Source: Micavibrio aeruginosavorus_D (GTDB taxonomy: Bacteria; Pseudomonadota; Alphaproteobacteria; Micavibrionales; Micavibrionaceae). From it: 64,000 bases of DNA. Each line of letters begins with the position of its first letter. Within the stretch, counting starts at the first letter, position 1. Location: positions 2,046,001-2,110,000 of the forward strand of contig NZ_CP195303.1 of assembly GCF_051245535.1 (NCBI RefSeq), read 5' to 3'. Both the position numbers and the translations under genes were made by a program. Positions 17,621-25,927 of the stretch are shown piece by piece. A model generated the notes under the pieces. That model made no database searches and had not been told where the DNA came from. It was given only the letters and a program-made list of their open reading frames with translations.

Positions 17621-18208
17621 GACCACCAGCTCTTCATCGGTCAGGCTGACCATGCCATCGGGGGCGACCTGTACCGTTGAGCGGAACAGACTGTCCTTGA
17701 AGATCATGCGAACGACCAATGTCTTGGTCCCGTCCTTGGCCTGACCCGTCAGGCGCACAGGCTCCAGCAGATTGCCGATCGCTTTGCGTGCGGCCTGTGG
17801 CGGGTCTTCTTTCCAGATGATGTCGTCGACATTTTCGGCAATGATAAAGCGCCCATGGCGGCCCCGGACATAGGCGAAGAAGAAGCGCACATAATCAACG
17901 ACGGCGCGGTCATCCTTCAGCGTCAGGGGCGCGGCGCGGTTCAGGGCGTAAATCGGGGCGTTGGTCCAATCCAGAATCCGCAGCGGCTGGCTGGCGTCCG
18001 GATTGTACAGGATATGGACACGGCGGGCCGGGACCACCTCGTGATCGGCCAGATCCAGCAACCGCCAACCGGGATAAAACGACAATTCCGCCGCTAAAAC
18101 CGTGACGGTCCGCGGGTTAAAGGCCGCCCCATCCAGAAGCGGGTTCACCGCCCCCATCAGGTTTTCAATTTCCAGCCGATCAAGTTTTTGAAATGCATCA
18201 CGAAACAT
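17582..18208 (-). CDS. hypothetical protein of about 208 residues
   Basis: I take MFRDAFQKL at 18208 as start; a longer frame to 18262 is possible. The soluble product has no membrane segment or signal peptide. Recognisable blocks are AELSFYPGWRLLDL, PARRVHILYN, DYVRFFFAYVRGRHGRF and an acidic C-terminus ending in DDLLGQ. No family recognised. The gene points away from the origin gap. Its 3' end has been duplicated twice in tandem just beyond the stop codon. Confidence 0.65.
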   Translation of the reverse strand: MFRDAFQKLDRLEIENLMGAVNPLLDGAAFNPRTVTVLAAELSFYPGWRLLDLADHEVVPARRVHILYNPDASQPLRILDWTNAPIYALNRAAPLTLKDDRAVVDYVRFFFAYVRGRHGRFIIAENVDDIIWKEDPPQAARKAIGNLLEPVRLTGQAKDGTKTLVVRMIFKDSLFRSTVQVAPDGMVSLTDEELVVEDMPVVDDLLGQ

Positions 18209-18378
18209 GGCCGGGATTCTAGACAGGTTTGCGCAGGCCGACAAGCTGGGGCAGAGGCCCAAAACCAGAAAAACCGCGCCTTTTGCGCGGAAACCTGACC
18301 CTAGCCCCTTGTCTATGACAAACGCAGCCCTATTTGACGTTTATATTAGTGTAAAACGATATATTAGAGTTTCAGCCA

Positions 18379-18819
18379 ATGCCTCATGAGCGCCGCGAGA
18401 TTTTGTTTTATCTCCACGAAATTGCCCCTGCCTTGCTGGATGCCGCCGTTCCCCTGATCGGGAAAATTCCGGATTCCCGCGATGTGCGGATTCTGGACGT
18501 TATGCATACCCGCGACTTCCACCGGTCCTTCCATGATATTCAGGCGCGGTTCCGCCCGTTATTCAACGCCCGCAAACAAATTGACGGCGTGATGTTCCGC
18601 GCCGCCGCCACGGGCTTGTTTAAAAAGGAACAAATGGCCGGATTTATCGTTTCGGACGATGTGTTACAGGACATTTTGTTCGATGCCTGCAAAACCTACA
18701 GGATCAGCCTGCCCCGCAGCGCCGATAAAAAAGTGGTGGCGCAGGATTTGGCCATTGGCTTCGAATTGGTCTTTGAAAGTGCCGGGGCCGGGGCCGCGCT
18801 TGCACTCGAAGAGGCTTGA
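18379..18819 (+). CDS. hypothetical protein beside the origin candidate
   Basis: A 146-aa soluble protein starting MPHERREILFYLHEIAP, with DVMHTRDFHRSFHDIQARFRP mid-way and an Ala-rich end. The upstream 60 bases are very AT-rich and could hold a promoter, but no hexamer pair with correct spacing is convincing. It is the only plus-strand gene between the left block and hemE. Family not recognised. Confidence 0.6.
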   Translation: MPHERREILFYLHEIAPALLDAAVPLIGKIPDSRDVRILDVMHTRDFHRSFHDIQARFRPLFNARKQIDGVMFRAAATGLFKKEQMAGFIVSDDVLQDILFDACKTYRISLPRSADKKVVAQDLAIGFELVFESAGAGAALALEEA

Positions 18820-18976
18820 TCGCCTTCCCGCCCCTCGTTCAGCCTTCCTCCCGCGACGTTCCCCGGATGTTCGCGGGATAAGTTTGTGGGGGAATCGGGG
18901 TCCAACCTTGTGGGGAAGAGTCCGGCCCCATTTTGCCCCCGCTGACCCCTCTGAATCACACCGGCTTGCCACCCTG

Positions 18977-18991
18977 TTAAGATCTTTTTAA
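18977..18991. promoter_or_regulatory. CtrA-type binding site TTAA-N7-TTAA
   Basis: Exact match to the full CtrA consensus, inside the origin candidate. In Caulobacter CtrA bound at such sites represses initiation. Confidence 0.6.
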
Positions 18992-19061
18992 CGAATGGGC
19001 TGGAGTCGGGGATGGAATCGTTACCAAAGCGTTAATACAGCTATTGGCGTGTTAACACCCT

Positions 19062-19070
19062 TGTGAATAA
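19062..19070 (-). promoter_or_regulatory. DnaA box
   Basis: TGTGAATAA on the plus strand is the complement of TTATTCACA, a full match to TTATNCACA, in the origin candidate. Confidence 0.6.
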
Positions 19071-19212
19071 GTCGCGGGATAGAATGCAATCCCCATAATT
19101 CACAGGACCTACTATCTACTAAAACCCTTTTAAATTTCTTTATTAAAGTTATTGTTCACTCGATTGGACAGTCTTGAGCCAAGCCAGAAATCTCAAAAAA
19201 GCATGCGAGCCG

Positions 19213-20307
19213 ATGATCAGCCAGACCCAGATCCAGAACAGCCGTTTACCGGGCCAAGGAAAGCCGCTGATCCGTGCGTTGACCGGTCAGGCGCAAACGG
19301 TACCTCCGCTATGGCTCATGCGACAGGCGGGCCGTTATTTGCCCGAGTACCGCGAATTGCGAAAGCAAGCGGGCGGGTTTTTGGATCTGGTTTACAATCC
19401 AGCCTTTGCGGCCGAGGTGACGATCCAACCCATTCGCCGGTTCGGCATGGATGCCGCCATTCTGTTTTCCGATATTCTGGTTATCCCACAGGCGCTGGGC
19501 CAGCATCTGGAATTTCGTGAAGGGGATGGGCCGCGTCTGGACCCGATCCGATCCGCGGCGGAGATGGGGCGGTTGTCCTTCGCCAGTTTTGAAAAAACCC
19601 TGTCCCCGATTTACGAAACCATCCGCACCGTGCGGGCGCAGTTGAACAGCGAAGGGTTTTCGGACACTGCGCTGATCGGCTTTGCGGGCGCGCCGTGGAC
19701 GATTGCGTGCTACATGGTCGATGGCGGTGGATCGCGCGATTTTGCCGAAACGAAAAAATGGGCCTACAGCGACCCCGAAGGGTTTGGGCAACTGATCGAC
19801 CTGATCACCGAAGCCACCGCATCGTATTTGATCCAGCAAATCGATCACGGGGCCGAAGCCGTGCAATTGTTCGACAGTTGGGCGGGCGTGTGCGATGAAA
19901 CCTTGTTCCGCCGCTATTGCATTCAGCCCGCAAAAACCATCGTGAATTTGATCCGCGCATCGCACCCGGACATTCCGGTGATTGGCTTTCCGCGTCAGGC
20001 GGGCCGCCTGGCACTGGATTACGTGCAAGGCACGGGCGTCAACGCCATCGGCATTGACCAGATGGTGCCGACGCGCTGGGCGGCGCAGCGTTTGCAGCCG
20101 CTGGCGTGCGTGCAGGGCAATTTGGACCCGGTCTGTTTGCTGGCGGGCGGTGATGCGATGCGCGATAATGTGCAGGCCATTTTGGACAATTTGTCCGGCG
20201 GACCGTTCGTGTTCAATCTGGGCCACGGCATCATCAAGGAAACACCGCCGGACCATGTGGCGCAATTGGTTTCACTGGTGCGTGAATATTCTTCAGGCAA
20301 AGCGTAA
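19213..20307 (+). CDS. hemE: uroporphyrinogen decarboxylase
   Basis: I start at the ATG at 19213 (MISQTQIQ); the frame opens with a TTG at 19174 that lacks a ribosome site. The 364-aa enzyme shows the family signature PLWLMRQAGRYLPEYRELR and GFAGAPWTIACYMV, and decarboxylates uroporphyrinogen III to coproporphyrinogen III. It heads hemE-hemH-hemJ with gaps of 5 and 0 nt, a single operon. Its position immediately right of the AT-rich origin candidate matches Caulobacter. Confidence 0.95.
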   Translation: MISQTQIQNSRLPGQGKPLIRALTGQAQTVPPLWLMRQAGRYLPEYRELRKQAGGFLDLVYNPAFAAEVTIQPIRRFGMDAAILFSDILVIPQALGQHLEFREGDGPRLDPIRSAAEMGRLSFASFEKTLSPIYETIRTVRAQLNSEGFSDTALIGFAGAPWTIACYMVDGGGSRDFAETKKWAYSDPEGFGQLIDLITEATASYLIQQIDHGAEAVQLFDSWAGVCDETLFRRYCIQPAKTIVNLIRASHPDIPVIGFPRQAGRLALDYVQGTGVNAIGIDQMVPTRWAAQRLQPLACVQGNLDPVCLLAGGDAMRDNVQAILDNLSGGPFVFNLGHGIIKETPPDHVAQLVSLVREYSSGKA

Positions 20308-20312
20308 AGACC

Positions 20313-21407
20313 ATGACACAGGAAAAAATCGCCGTTGTTTTGTTTAATCTGGGCGGGCCGGATAAAGCGGAATCCATTCGCCCGTTCCTGCTGAACTTCT
20401 TCATGGATAAAAACATTATCCGCGCGCCGCTGCCGGTCCGCGCGTTCATTGCGCGATCCATTGCCAACAAGCGCACGAAGAACGAGGCTGGAACGTCATA
20501 CGGGTTTCTGGGCGGGCGTTCGCCGTTGCTGGAAAACACACAAAAACAGGCCAATGCCCTGCAAAATCACCTGCAACACACACAGGGCGCGAAAGACTGG
20601 AAATGCTTTATCGCTATGCGGTACTGGCATCCGATGAGCGATGAAACCGCCCGCGCCGTGGCCGCGTATAATCCGGAGCGCATCGTTCTGGTGCCGCTCT
20701 ATCCGCAATTTTCAACGACGACAACATGGTCTTCTTTGCAGCAATGGCGCAAGGCGGCGGATGCCATCGGGCTGGATAAACCGGAAAGCCTGTTGTGCTG
20801 TTACCCCACAGAAGAGGGCTTTGTGCAAGCGTCGGCCAAGCATGTGCGCGCGGCGTATGATGCGGCGATTGCCGCCGGACACCCCCCCCGAATTTTGTTT
20901 TCCGCGCACGGCCTGCCCGAAATCGTTGTCAAAGACGGCGACCCGTATCAATGGCAATGCGAACAAAGCGCCGCCGCGATTGTCCGTGCCGCTGGGCTGG
21001 ACGATGCCGATTGGATGTCCTGTTACCAAAGCCGTGTGGGCCGCCTGAAATGGATTGGGCCATCGACGGATGAGGCGCTGGAGCAAGCGGGCCGCGATAA
21101 AGTCGGCGTGATTGTGTATCCGCACGCGTTTGTCAGCGAACACGTGGAAACATTGGTTGAAATTGAAATCGAATATCGCCACAAGGCCGATGAATTGGGT
21201 CTGCCCTATTTCGCGCGCGTGCCCACCGTGATGGATGCGCCGGATTTTATTGCCGGATTAGCGCGGCAAATTGATTTGCGCCTGAGTGGTGAAAAAATCG
21301 CCGCGCACGACAATCAGCCACCCATCTGCCCGGCGGAATTTTCGCAATGCTGCCAACGGCGGGGGCAAGATCTCATCAATCACAAATCACAACAGAAAGC
21401 CGCATAA
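20313..21407 (+). CDS. hemH: ferrochelatase
   Basis: A 364-aa ferrochelatase, beginning VVLFNLGGPDKAESIRPFL, with the active-site histidine in LFSAHGLPE and the acidic YPHAFVSEHVETLVEIEIEY region. It inserts ferrous iron into protoporphyrin IX. The last 40 residues hold two adjacent cysteines (QCCQ) in a polar tail, which could be structural; some ferrochelatases bind a 2Fe-2S cluster but two cysteines are too few to argue that. Five bases after hemE. Confidence 0.95.
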   Translation: MTQEKIAVVLFNLGGPDKAESIRPFLLNFFMDKNIIRAPLPVRAFIARSIANKRTKNEAGTSYGFLGGRSPLLENTQKQANALQNHLQHTQGAKDWKCFIAMRYWHPMSDETARAVAAYNPERIVLVPLYPQFSTTTTWSSLQQWRKAADAIGLDKPESLLCCYPTEEGFVQASAKHVRAAYDAAIAAGHPPRILFSAHGLPEIVVKDGDPYQWQCEQSAAAIVRAAGLDDADWMSCYQSRVGRLKWIGPSTDEALEQAGRDKVGVIVYPHAFVSEHVETLVEIEIEYRHKADELGLPYFARVPTVMDAPDFIAGLARQIDLRLSGEKIAAHDNQPPICPAEFSQCCQRRGQDLINHKSQQKAA

Positions 21408-21854
21408 ATGGCCTCTTTCCTGCTGACCTATTACCTCTGGATCAAGGCGTTGCACATCATCGCGATTATCGCGTGGATGGCGGGGATGCTGTATCTGCCG
21501 CGGCTTTACGTGTATCACGCCGATGCGCCCAAGGGATCGAACCAGAGCGAAACATTCAAGGTGATGGAGCGCCGTTTACTGCGTTTCATTATGAATCCGG
21601 CGATGATTGCATCGCTGGTGTTTGGCGTGCTGATGATCTGGGCCAACCCGGATCTGATGAAACAGGGATGGATGCACGCCAAGATGGCCGCCATTATCCT
21701 GATGCTCGGTTTGCACGGCGTGTTTTCAAAATGGCGCAAAGTGTTTGAGCGCGACGAAAACACCAAGCCGGCAAAATTCTACAAAATCTGGAATGAAGCC
21801 CCGACGCTGTTGATGGTCATTATTGTCATTATGGCGGTGGCGGAGCCGTTCTAA
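21408..21854 (+). CDS. hemJ: protoporphyrinogen IX oxidase HemJ
   Basis: A 148-aa four-helix membrane protein: KALHIIAIIAWMAGMLYLPRLYVYH at the N-terminus holds the conserved histidine and YLPRL, and the C-terminus has NEAPTLLMVIIVIMAV. HemJ oxidises protoporphyrinogen IX to protoporphyrin IX in bacteria lacking HemY/HemG. Its ATG follows the hemH stop with no gap, so the last three heme steps are translated from one message that ends at the terminator at 21874. Confidence 0.92.
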   Translation: MASFLLTYYLWIKALHIIAIIAWMAGMLYLPRLYVYHADAPKGSNQSETFKVMERRLLRFIMNPAMIASLVFGVLMIWANPDLMKQGWMHAKMAAIILMLGLHGVFSKWRKVFERDENTKPAKFYKIWNEAPTLLMVIIVIMAVAEPF

Positions 21855-21873
21855 AAACGCACAAAACCCAATA

Positions 21874-21904
21874 AAAACCCCGGATCTTGGTCCGGGGTTT
21901 TTTA
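21874..21904. terminator. intrinsic terminator of the heme operon
   Basis: AAACCCCGGA and TCCGGGGTTT form a 10-bp stem with a 6-nt loop and T-run, between hemJ and a convergent minus-strand gene, and it can act both ways. Confidence 0.9.
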
Positions 21905-21906
21905 TT

Positions 21907-22563
21907 TTAGTGAACGTACAAAACCGGGGCTGGCGTGGTGCCAAAGCCTTTGCGCGGTTCTTCCGCTTCCAGCGCAGCCAGAATGTCGCTGACCGAATAG
22001 GTCACATGCACCATGTCATTGCCCATGCCGTTTATGATGTCCCAGACATGGCGGTAAAGCTGATCTTCGTTGGCATAGTTCATCATGGCTGGAAGCTGGG
22101 CCACAATGGCCGGGGCGTTTTGCAGGACATTGCGGGCCTGCTGGCGGAAGGCGTCGGTCAATTCATAGGTGCCGGACATGGCCGCGCCCGCATGGGCCCG
22201 TTCGGGGGTGTTGTCGACCCGCGTGTTTTTCTGCGCACCCGCCGCGCTGAGCAGGGCGACAAGGGCATGCGGATTGGACGCGCGAACGCTCAGCGCCGTG
22301 ACATCAACAACCAGATGGTCCGGGTTGTTTTTGACGCATGGATTGTCCTGAATATCGCTGAGCGTCATGTACAAAGCGTGGCGATTGATTTCGGCCATAT
22401 CGCGCGTGGGGATGAAGGTGATGGACGTCCAGCCCTGTTCATTCGTTGCGGTATGAACCTGCATTTTGCGGGCACCGGATAGGTGGCCGAGCAAATCACC
22501 AAAGGACGCGGCGATCATTTTTTGGGCGGTGGTTGGTTTTTGGGCCTGATCGTTTGTGGTCAT
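21907..22563 (-). CDS. hypothetical protein, paralogue of the next gene
   Basis: A 218-aa soluble protein without a recognised family. It aligns by eye along most of its length with the 22596-23246 product: RHALYMTLSDIQ / RHGLFHILHNMQ, VKNNPDHLVVDVTALSVRA / VRNNPNDLVVEAAALTIRA, LYRHVWDII / LYAHIWDLV, SVSDILAALEA / GVGEIRAALSA, and closing PAPVLYVH / TVPVLRIH. The genes are 32 nt apart and probably one transcript. Nothing indicates membrane location or catalysis. A tandem duplication of a lineage-specific gene next to the heme operon. Confidence 0.65.
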   Translation of the reverse strand: MTTNDQAQKPTTAQKMIAASFGDLLGHLSGARKMQVHTATNEQGWTSITFIPTRDMAEINRHALYMTLSDIQDNPCVKNNPDHLVVDVTALSVRASNPHALVALLSAAGAQKNTRVDNTPERAHAGAAMSGTYELTDAFRQQARNVLQNAPAIVAQLPAMMNYANEDQLYRHVWDIINGMGNDMVHVTYSVSDILAALEAEEPRKGFGTTPAPVLYVH

Positions 22564-22595
22564 GGTTGTCCCTCCCTTGGTTTTTTATTTTTTAT

Positions 22596-23246
22596 TTAAT
22601 GGATGCGCAGTACGGGCACGGTTTCGTCCTTCTGCTTGCTGGTCGCGCTCAACGCGGCGCGGATTTCGCCGACGCCGTAATGCACGATGCTGCGGTCGGC
22701 TTCTGGCGCGCTGACCAAATCCCAGATATGGGCATAAAGCGCGCTGGTGCTGTCATAGGTTTTGGTTGCGGGCACCAGCAGCAGCAGGTTGGGCTGGTTT
22801 TCCAGCATGAATTGAACGGTTTCCTGAAAAACCGCACTCAGGCTTTCGTGCTGGCCATCATCGGCGTTATCGACGACCAGGCCGCGTTCATTCGCAATTT
22901 CCTGCAACAGCACCAGAAGGGCGGGCAGGGTTTTGGCGCGAATGGTCAGGGCCGCGGCCTCGACCACCAGATCGTTGGGGTTGTTGCGGACGGAGGCGTA
23001 GTTTTGCATGTTGTGCAAAATGTGGAACAGGCCGTGGCGCAGGGGGCGGCCCTTGGCATCGTTTTCATTGCCGGGCAGGGCGGTCAGGGTATAGCGGCCA
23101 TTGTGATCGACCTCCTGCCGCATGGGCAGGCCGTTGGCTCCGGTCAGCACAGCCAGCACCCGGCCAAAATCGAGAGCCAGCATGCCGAAGGCGAGATCGG
23201 ATTGATCTGTCTGGTGCGTGGTCTGTGTTTTGGCTTTTACGGTCAT
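22596..23246 (-). CDS. hypothetical protein, tandem paralogue
   Basis: I start at the ATG at 23246 (MTVKAKTQ) because CAGGGGT lies upstream; the frame extends to 23315. The 216-aa product is the upstream member of the pair described at 21907-22563, sharing the NNP-x-x-LVV core, the HIWDLV/HVWDII segment and the PVL-x-x-H end. The central region has many Leu (LLVLLQEIA, LLLLVPATK) suggesting a hydrophobic core rather than a membrane helix. Function unknown. Confidence 0.62.
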   Translation of the reverse strand: MTVKAKTQTTHQTDQSDLAFGMLALDFGRVLAVLTGANGLPMRQEVDHNGRYTLTALPGNENDAKGRPLRHGLFHILHNMQNYASVRNNPNDLVVEAAALTIRAKTLPALLVLLQEIANERGLVVDNADDGQHESLSAVFQETVQFMLENQPNLLLLVPATKTYDSTSALYAHIWDLVSAPEADRSIVHYGVGEIRAALSATSKQKDETVPVLRIH

Positions 23247-23354
23247 TGCGGCGTACCCCTGAAAAATATTATGGGAACTATGCCGACGGGGCCCGGCCCT
23301 GTCAATAAAAACCACCCCGCAAGGGCGCGGAATTTAATCAGGCGGCACAAAAGC

Positions 23355-23383
23355 TTGACGCACCTGCCCCTTTTGGGTATAAA
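23355..23383 (+). promoter_or_regulatory. sigma-70 promoter for rho
   Basis: TTGACG (23355-23360), exactly 17 bp, then TATAAA (23378-23383). The predicted start near 23390 gives a leader of about 340 nt before rho. Confidence 0.7.
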
Positions 23384-23389
23384 AGCCCT

Positions 23390-23728
23390 GTCTTTGACGA
23401 ATACATCCCACACATTGCCGGTTTTTTTGAGACGCCTTCACGACGAACAGCCTTGGGCCGTCTTTTGATAAAACCAGTGAATAGCGGCCAGTGAACAGTG
23501 GTGCGGCCGCAAGCAAGACAGCCAGATGGCCGTTTAGACCAGACCGGGATCAAGACAAAATTAACAACCCCATGGAATAATTGAGAAACGGCAGCTCGAA
23601 AGCGCCATCAGGATTTAAAAAACGGACGCCAGACCCCAGATTAACCAAGCGGGTCGCCCACATCCCCCAGACTTTTCCCTCTCAGAGAATTTTTTCAGCT
23701 TAACCAAGCCAACTAAGGTGAATGTTGC
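23390..23728 (+). other. long untranslated leader of rho
   Basis: No plausible coding frame is visible between the promoter and the rho ATG. A long leader fits Rho autoregulation by attenuation, known in E. coli; the sequence shows only the length and promoter, not the mechanism. No clear intrinsic terminator seen in it. Confidence 0.5.
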
Positions 23729-24985
23729 ATGAACCTGCAAGAACTGAAAACCCGTTCCCCAGCCGAATTGCTCGCTTTTGCCGAGGAGCTGGGGCTCGAT
23801 AACTGTAACACCATGCGCAAACAGGACATGATGTTTGCCATTTTGAAGCAGCTTGCCGAGGAAGGGGTGCCCATCGCGGGTGCCGGTGTTCTGGAAGTGC
23901 TGCAGGACGGATTTGGGTTCCTGCGCTCCCCGGAAGAAAACTATCTGCCGGGCCCGGATGATATTTACGTCTCCCCCTCGCAAGTGCGCCGTTTCGGCCT
24001 GCGGACCGGGGATATTGTTGAGGGCGAAATTCGTGCCCCGAAAGATTCCGAACGCTACTTCGCCTTGCTGAAGGTTGGCTCGATCAACGGGGAGGGTCCG
24101 GAAAAGATCCGCCACCGTATCAACTTCGACAACCTGACCCCGCTTTATCCGGAACGGAAAATCAAGCTGGAGCTGATGGACCCGACGAAAAAGGGCATGT
24201 CCCAGCGTGTGATCGAACTGGTCAGCCCGCTGGGTTTCGGCCAGCGTGCCTTGATCGTGGCCCCGCCGCGGACCGGTAAAACCGTTTTGATGCAGGACAT
24301 CGCCCATTCCATCGCCACCAACCACCCGGAAGCGTATCTGATCGTTCTGTTGATCGACGAACGCCCGGAAGAGGTGACGGACATGGCCCGCTCGGTCCGT
24401 GGTGAAGTTATTTCCTCCACCTTCGACGAGCCGGCGGCCCGCCACGTTCAGGTGGCCGAGATGGTCATGGAAAAGGCCAAGCGCCTGGTCGAACATAAAC
24501 GCGACGTGATCATCCTGCTGGATTCCATCACCCGTCTGGCCCGTGCATACAACACCGTTGTCCCATCATCCGGTAAAGTGTTGACCGGTGGTGTGGATGC
24601 CAACGCCCTGCAGCGCCCGAAACGCTTCTTTGGTGCGGCCCGTAACATTGAACAGGGCGGATCGCTGACCATCATTGCCACGGCCCTGATCGAAACCGGA
24701 TCCCGTATGGACGAGGTTATTTTCGAAGAATTCAAAGGCACCGGTAACAGCGAGATCGTTCTGGACCGCAAGATTTCCGACAAGCGCGTTTTCCCGGCCA
24801 TCGACATTCAGAAATCCGGCACCCGGAAAGAAGAATTGCTGGTCGACAAGGGCACTTTGTCCAAGATGTGGGTTCTGCGCCGTATCCTCAACCCGATGGG
24901 CACCACCGATGCTGTCGAGTTCCTGATGGACAAGATGAAGGACACGAAATCAAACGACGATTTCTTCCAGGCCATGAACCAGTAG
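23729..24985 (+). CDS. rho: transcription termination factor Rho
   Basis: The 418-aa protein matches Rho end to end: N-terminal MNLQELKTRSPAELLAFAEE, cold-shock-like RNA-binding domain with DGFGFLR, Walker A PPRTGKT near residue 183, Walker B VIILLDSITRLARAYN, and FKGTGNSEIVLDRK. Rho is a ring hexamer that tracks along untranslated RNA and releases polymerase. No insertion domain is present. It has its own promoter and a terminator after the stop, so it is monocistronic. hemE-hemH-hemJ-rho-mnmE is a standard alphaproteobacterial order, here widened by accessory genes between rho and mnmE. Confidence 0.97.
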   Translation: MNLQELKTRSPAELLAFAEELGLDNCNTMRKQDMMFAILKQLAEEGVPIAGAGVLEVLQDGFGFLRSPEENYLPGPDDIYVSPSQVRRFGLRTGDIVEGEIRAPKDSERYFALLKVGSINGEGPEKIRHRINFDNLTPLYPERKIKLELMDPTKKGMSQRVIELVSPLGFGQRALIVAPPRTGKTVLMQDIAHSIATNHPEAYLIVLLIDERPEEVTDMARSVRGEVISSTFDEPAARHVQVAEMVMEKAKRLVEHKRDVIILLDSITRLARAYNTVVPSSGKVLTGGVDANALQRPKRFFGAARNIEQGGSLTIIATALIETGSRMDEVIFEEFKGTGNSEIVLDRKISDKRVFPAIDIQKSGTRKEELLVDKGTLSKMWVLRRILNPMGTTDAVEFLMDKMKDTKSNDDFFQAMNQ

Positions 24986-25011
24986 AAATTTTTTCTATCA
25001 ATCCAATTGTG

Positions 25012-25043
25012 AAAACGCCCCGGCAAATTCGGGGCGTTTTTTT
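25012..25043 (+). terminator. intrinsic terminator of rho
   Basis: AAAACGCCCCG and CGGGGCGTTTT form a perfect stem around a 7-nt loop followed by further T residues. Confidence 0.92.
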
Positions 25044-25397
25044 GTTCTGCGAATTTGTGCCACACGGTAAGTGCAGCATGCGCCCTGTACATTAGGGTGA
25101 CACAATCTCGCCACAGGCGAATTTATATAAAATTGTCCTTTGTTTTTAATAAGTTACCGATCAATTTCGAAACGAAAGGATTGGACGGAAAACCGCGGCG
25201 CGCCGTAGGATAATAAGAGGTAGTGTATCTCTTCTTTCATTTCTCGCGCGCTTTGTTGTACCGGACCGTTCTGGCCCGATGCCTTGGCCTGCGACTTTTT
25301 TTCAGTGGTGGGTATCATGTTGAAAATCTCCTTATCTCGTATCTCCCCTTTTTATCGGACCTCGCGTGGCGTTCGCGCGCCGGTGTCCGCACATGAC
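25044..25397. other. intergenic region after rho
   Basis: The first 180 bases are AT-rich and could hold the promoter of the 25398 gene, but no clear hexamer pair was found. An imperfect palindrome AAGAGGTA-GTG-TATCTCTT lies at about 25215-25233. An in-frame extension of the next gene reaches 25284 but its start is judged to be downstream. Confidence 0.45.
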
Positions 25398-25841
25398 ATG
25401 ATTAAAAAAATTGCTGTGACCTTTGTGGTGCTGATGTTTATGGCGCTGCTGCTGACCCCGGCCAAGGCGGCGCGGGCGTTTGAAACCAGTTCCCCGACCA
25501 ACACCGAGGCGGGGGCCATCATGCCGTTTTCGCTGAAGCTGCCCTTGCCGACGGCGGATGGATGCCAGCCGTTATTGTATAAATCGACGGGTGAAAATCC
25601 GGCCTATGCCATGGATCAAACGCGTCGGTCAGAGGGTGAGTCCGGGGCGGTGTCCGTTGTGGTGGGGCTGCGTTTCGCGTTGGGGTCGGAACCCAAACGC
25701 CGCACATCCCGCAATGCGCCCCCAGCCGAAACCATGGCGTTTGGCGCATGGACGGTGCGCGATGATGGCGTTGGCAATTCACAGGCGCTGGCCCTGTCGG
25801 AATATCGCCGTTGCCGCGCGCAGTTGCAGGATCAGCGTTAA
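25398..25841 (+). CDS. secreted hypothetical protein
   Basis: Starting at the ATG at 25398 the product (147 aa) opens with MIKKIAVTFVVLMFMALLLTPAKA, a normal Sec signal peptide with an AKA/ARA cleavage region; earlier starts at 25318 and 25284 would bury it. The mature part is about 120 residues and polar, with two cysteines (in DGCQPLLY and YRRCRAQL), and contains VSVVVGLRFALGSEP, which could be a short beta stretch. No family recognised. It ends at a terminator facing the minus-strand membrane-protein cluster. Confidence 0.6.
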   Translation: MIKKIAVTFVVLMFMALLLTPAKAARAFETSSPTNTEAGAIMPFSLKLPLPTADGCQPLLYKSTGENPAYAMDQTRRSEGESGAVSVVVGLRFALGSEPKRRTSRNAPPAETMAFGAWTVRDDGVGNSQALALSEYRRCRAQLQDQR

Positions 25842-25867
25842 TCCTGCGTATCCCGCACACCAATAAC

Positions 25868-25905
25868 AAAATCCCCGCCGGCATTGTTGTGCGGCGGGGA
25901 TTTGT
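25868..25905. terminator. intrinsic terminator between convergent units
   Basis: AAATCCCCGCCG and CGGCGGGGATTT make a 12-bp stem with an 11-nt loop; T-rich sequence follows on the plus strand and AAC/AAA on the other side, so it may serve both the secreted-protein gene and the membrane-protein array. Confidence 0.8.
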
Positions 25906-25927
25906 TGTTTTCAAATGGGAGCGCGAA

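Larger units (their letters stand above)
18820..19212. other. candidate chromosomal replication origin (oriC)
   Basis: A 393-bp gap directly upstream of hemE and facing the ppsR block. It contains five GANTC sites (18892, 18918, 18953, 19003, 19015), a TTAA-N7-TTAA site, a TTAC-N7-TTAA near-match (19021-19035), one DnaA box matching TTATNCACA (19062-19070, minus), a one-mismatch box TAATTCACA (19096-19104), and an AT-rich tract at 19111-19166 that could unwind. Core genes on each side diverge from it. In Caulobacter and Rickettsia the origin lies between hemE and the ppsR homologue. DnaA boxes are few, which is why confidence is not higher. Confidence 0.7.

Noticed and set aside
18340..18365. 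Promoter TTGACG...TATATT before the 18379 gene
   Set aside because: Spacing of 20 bp is too long for a confident sigma-70 site.
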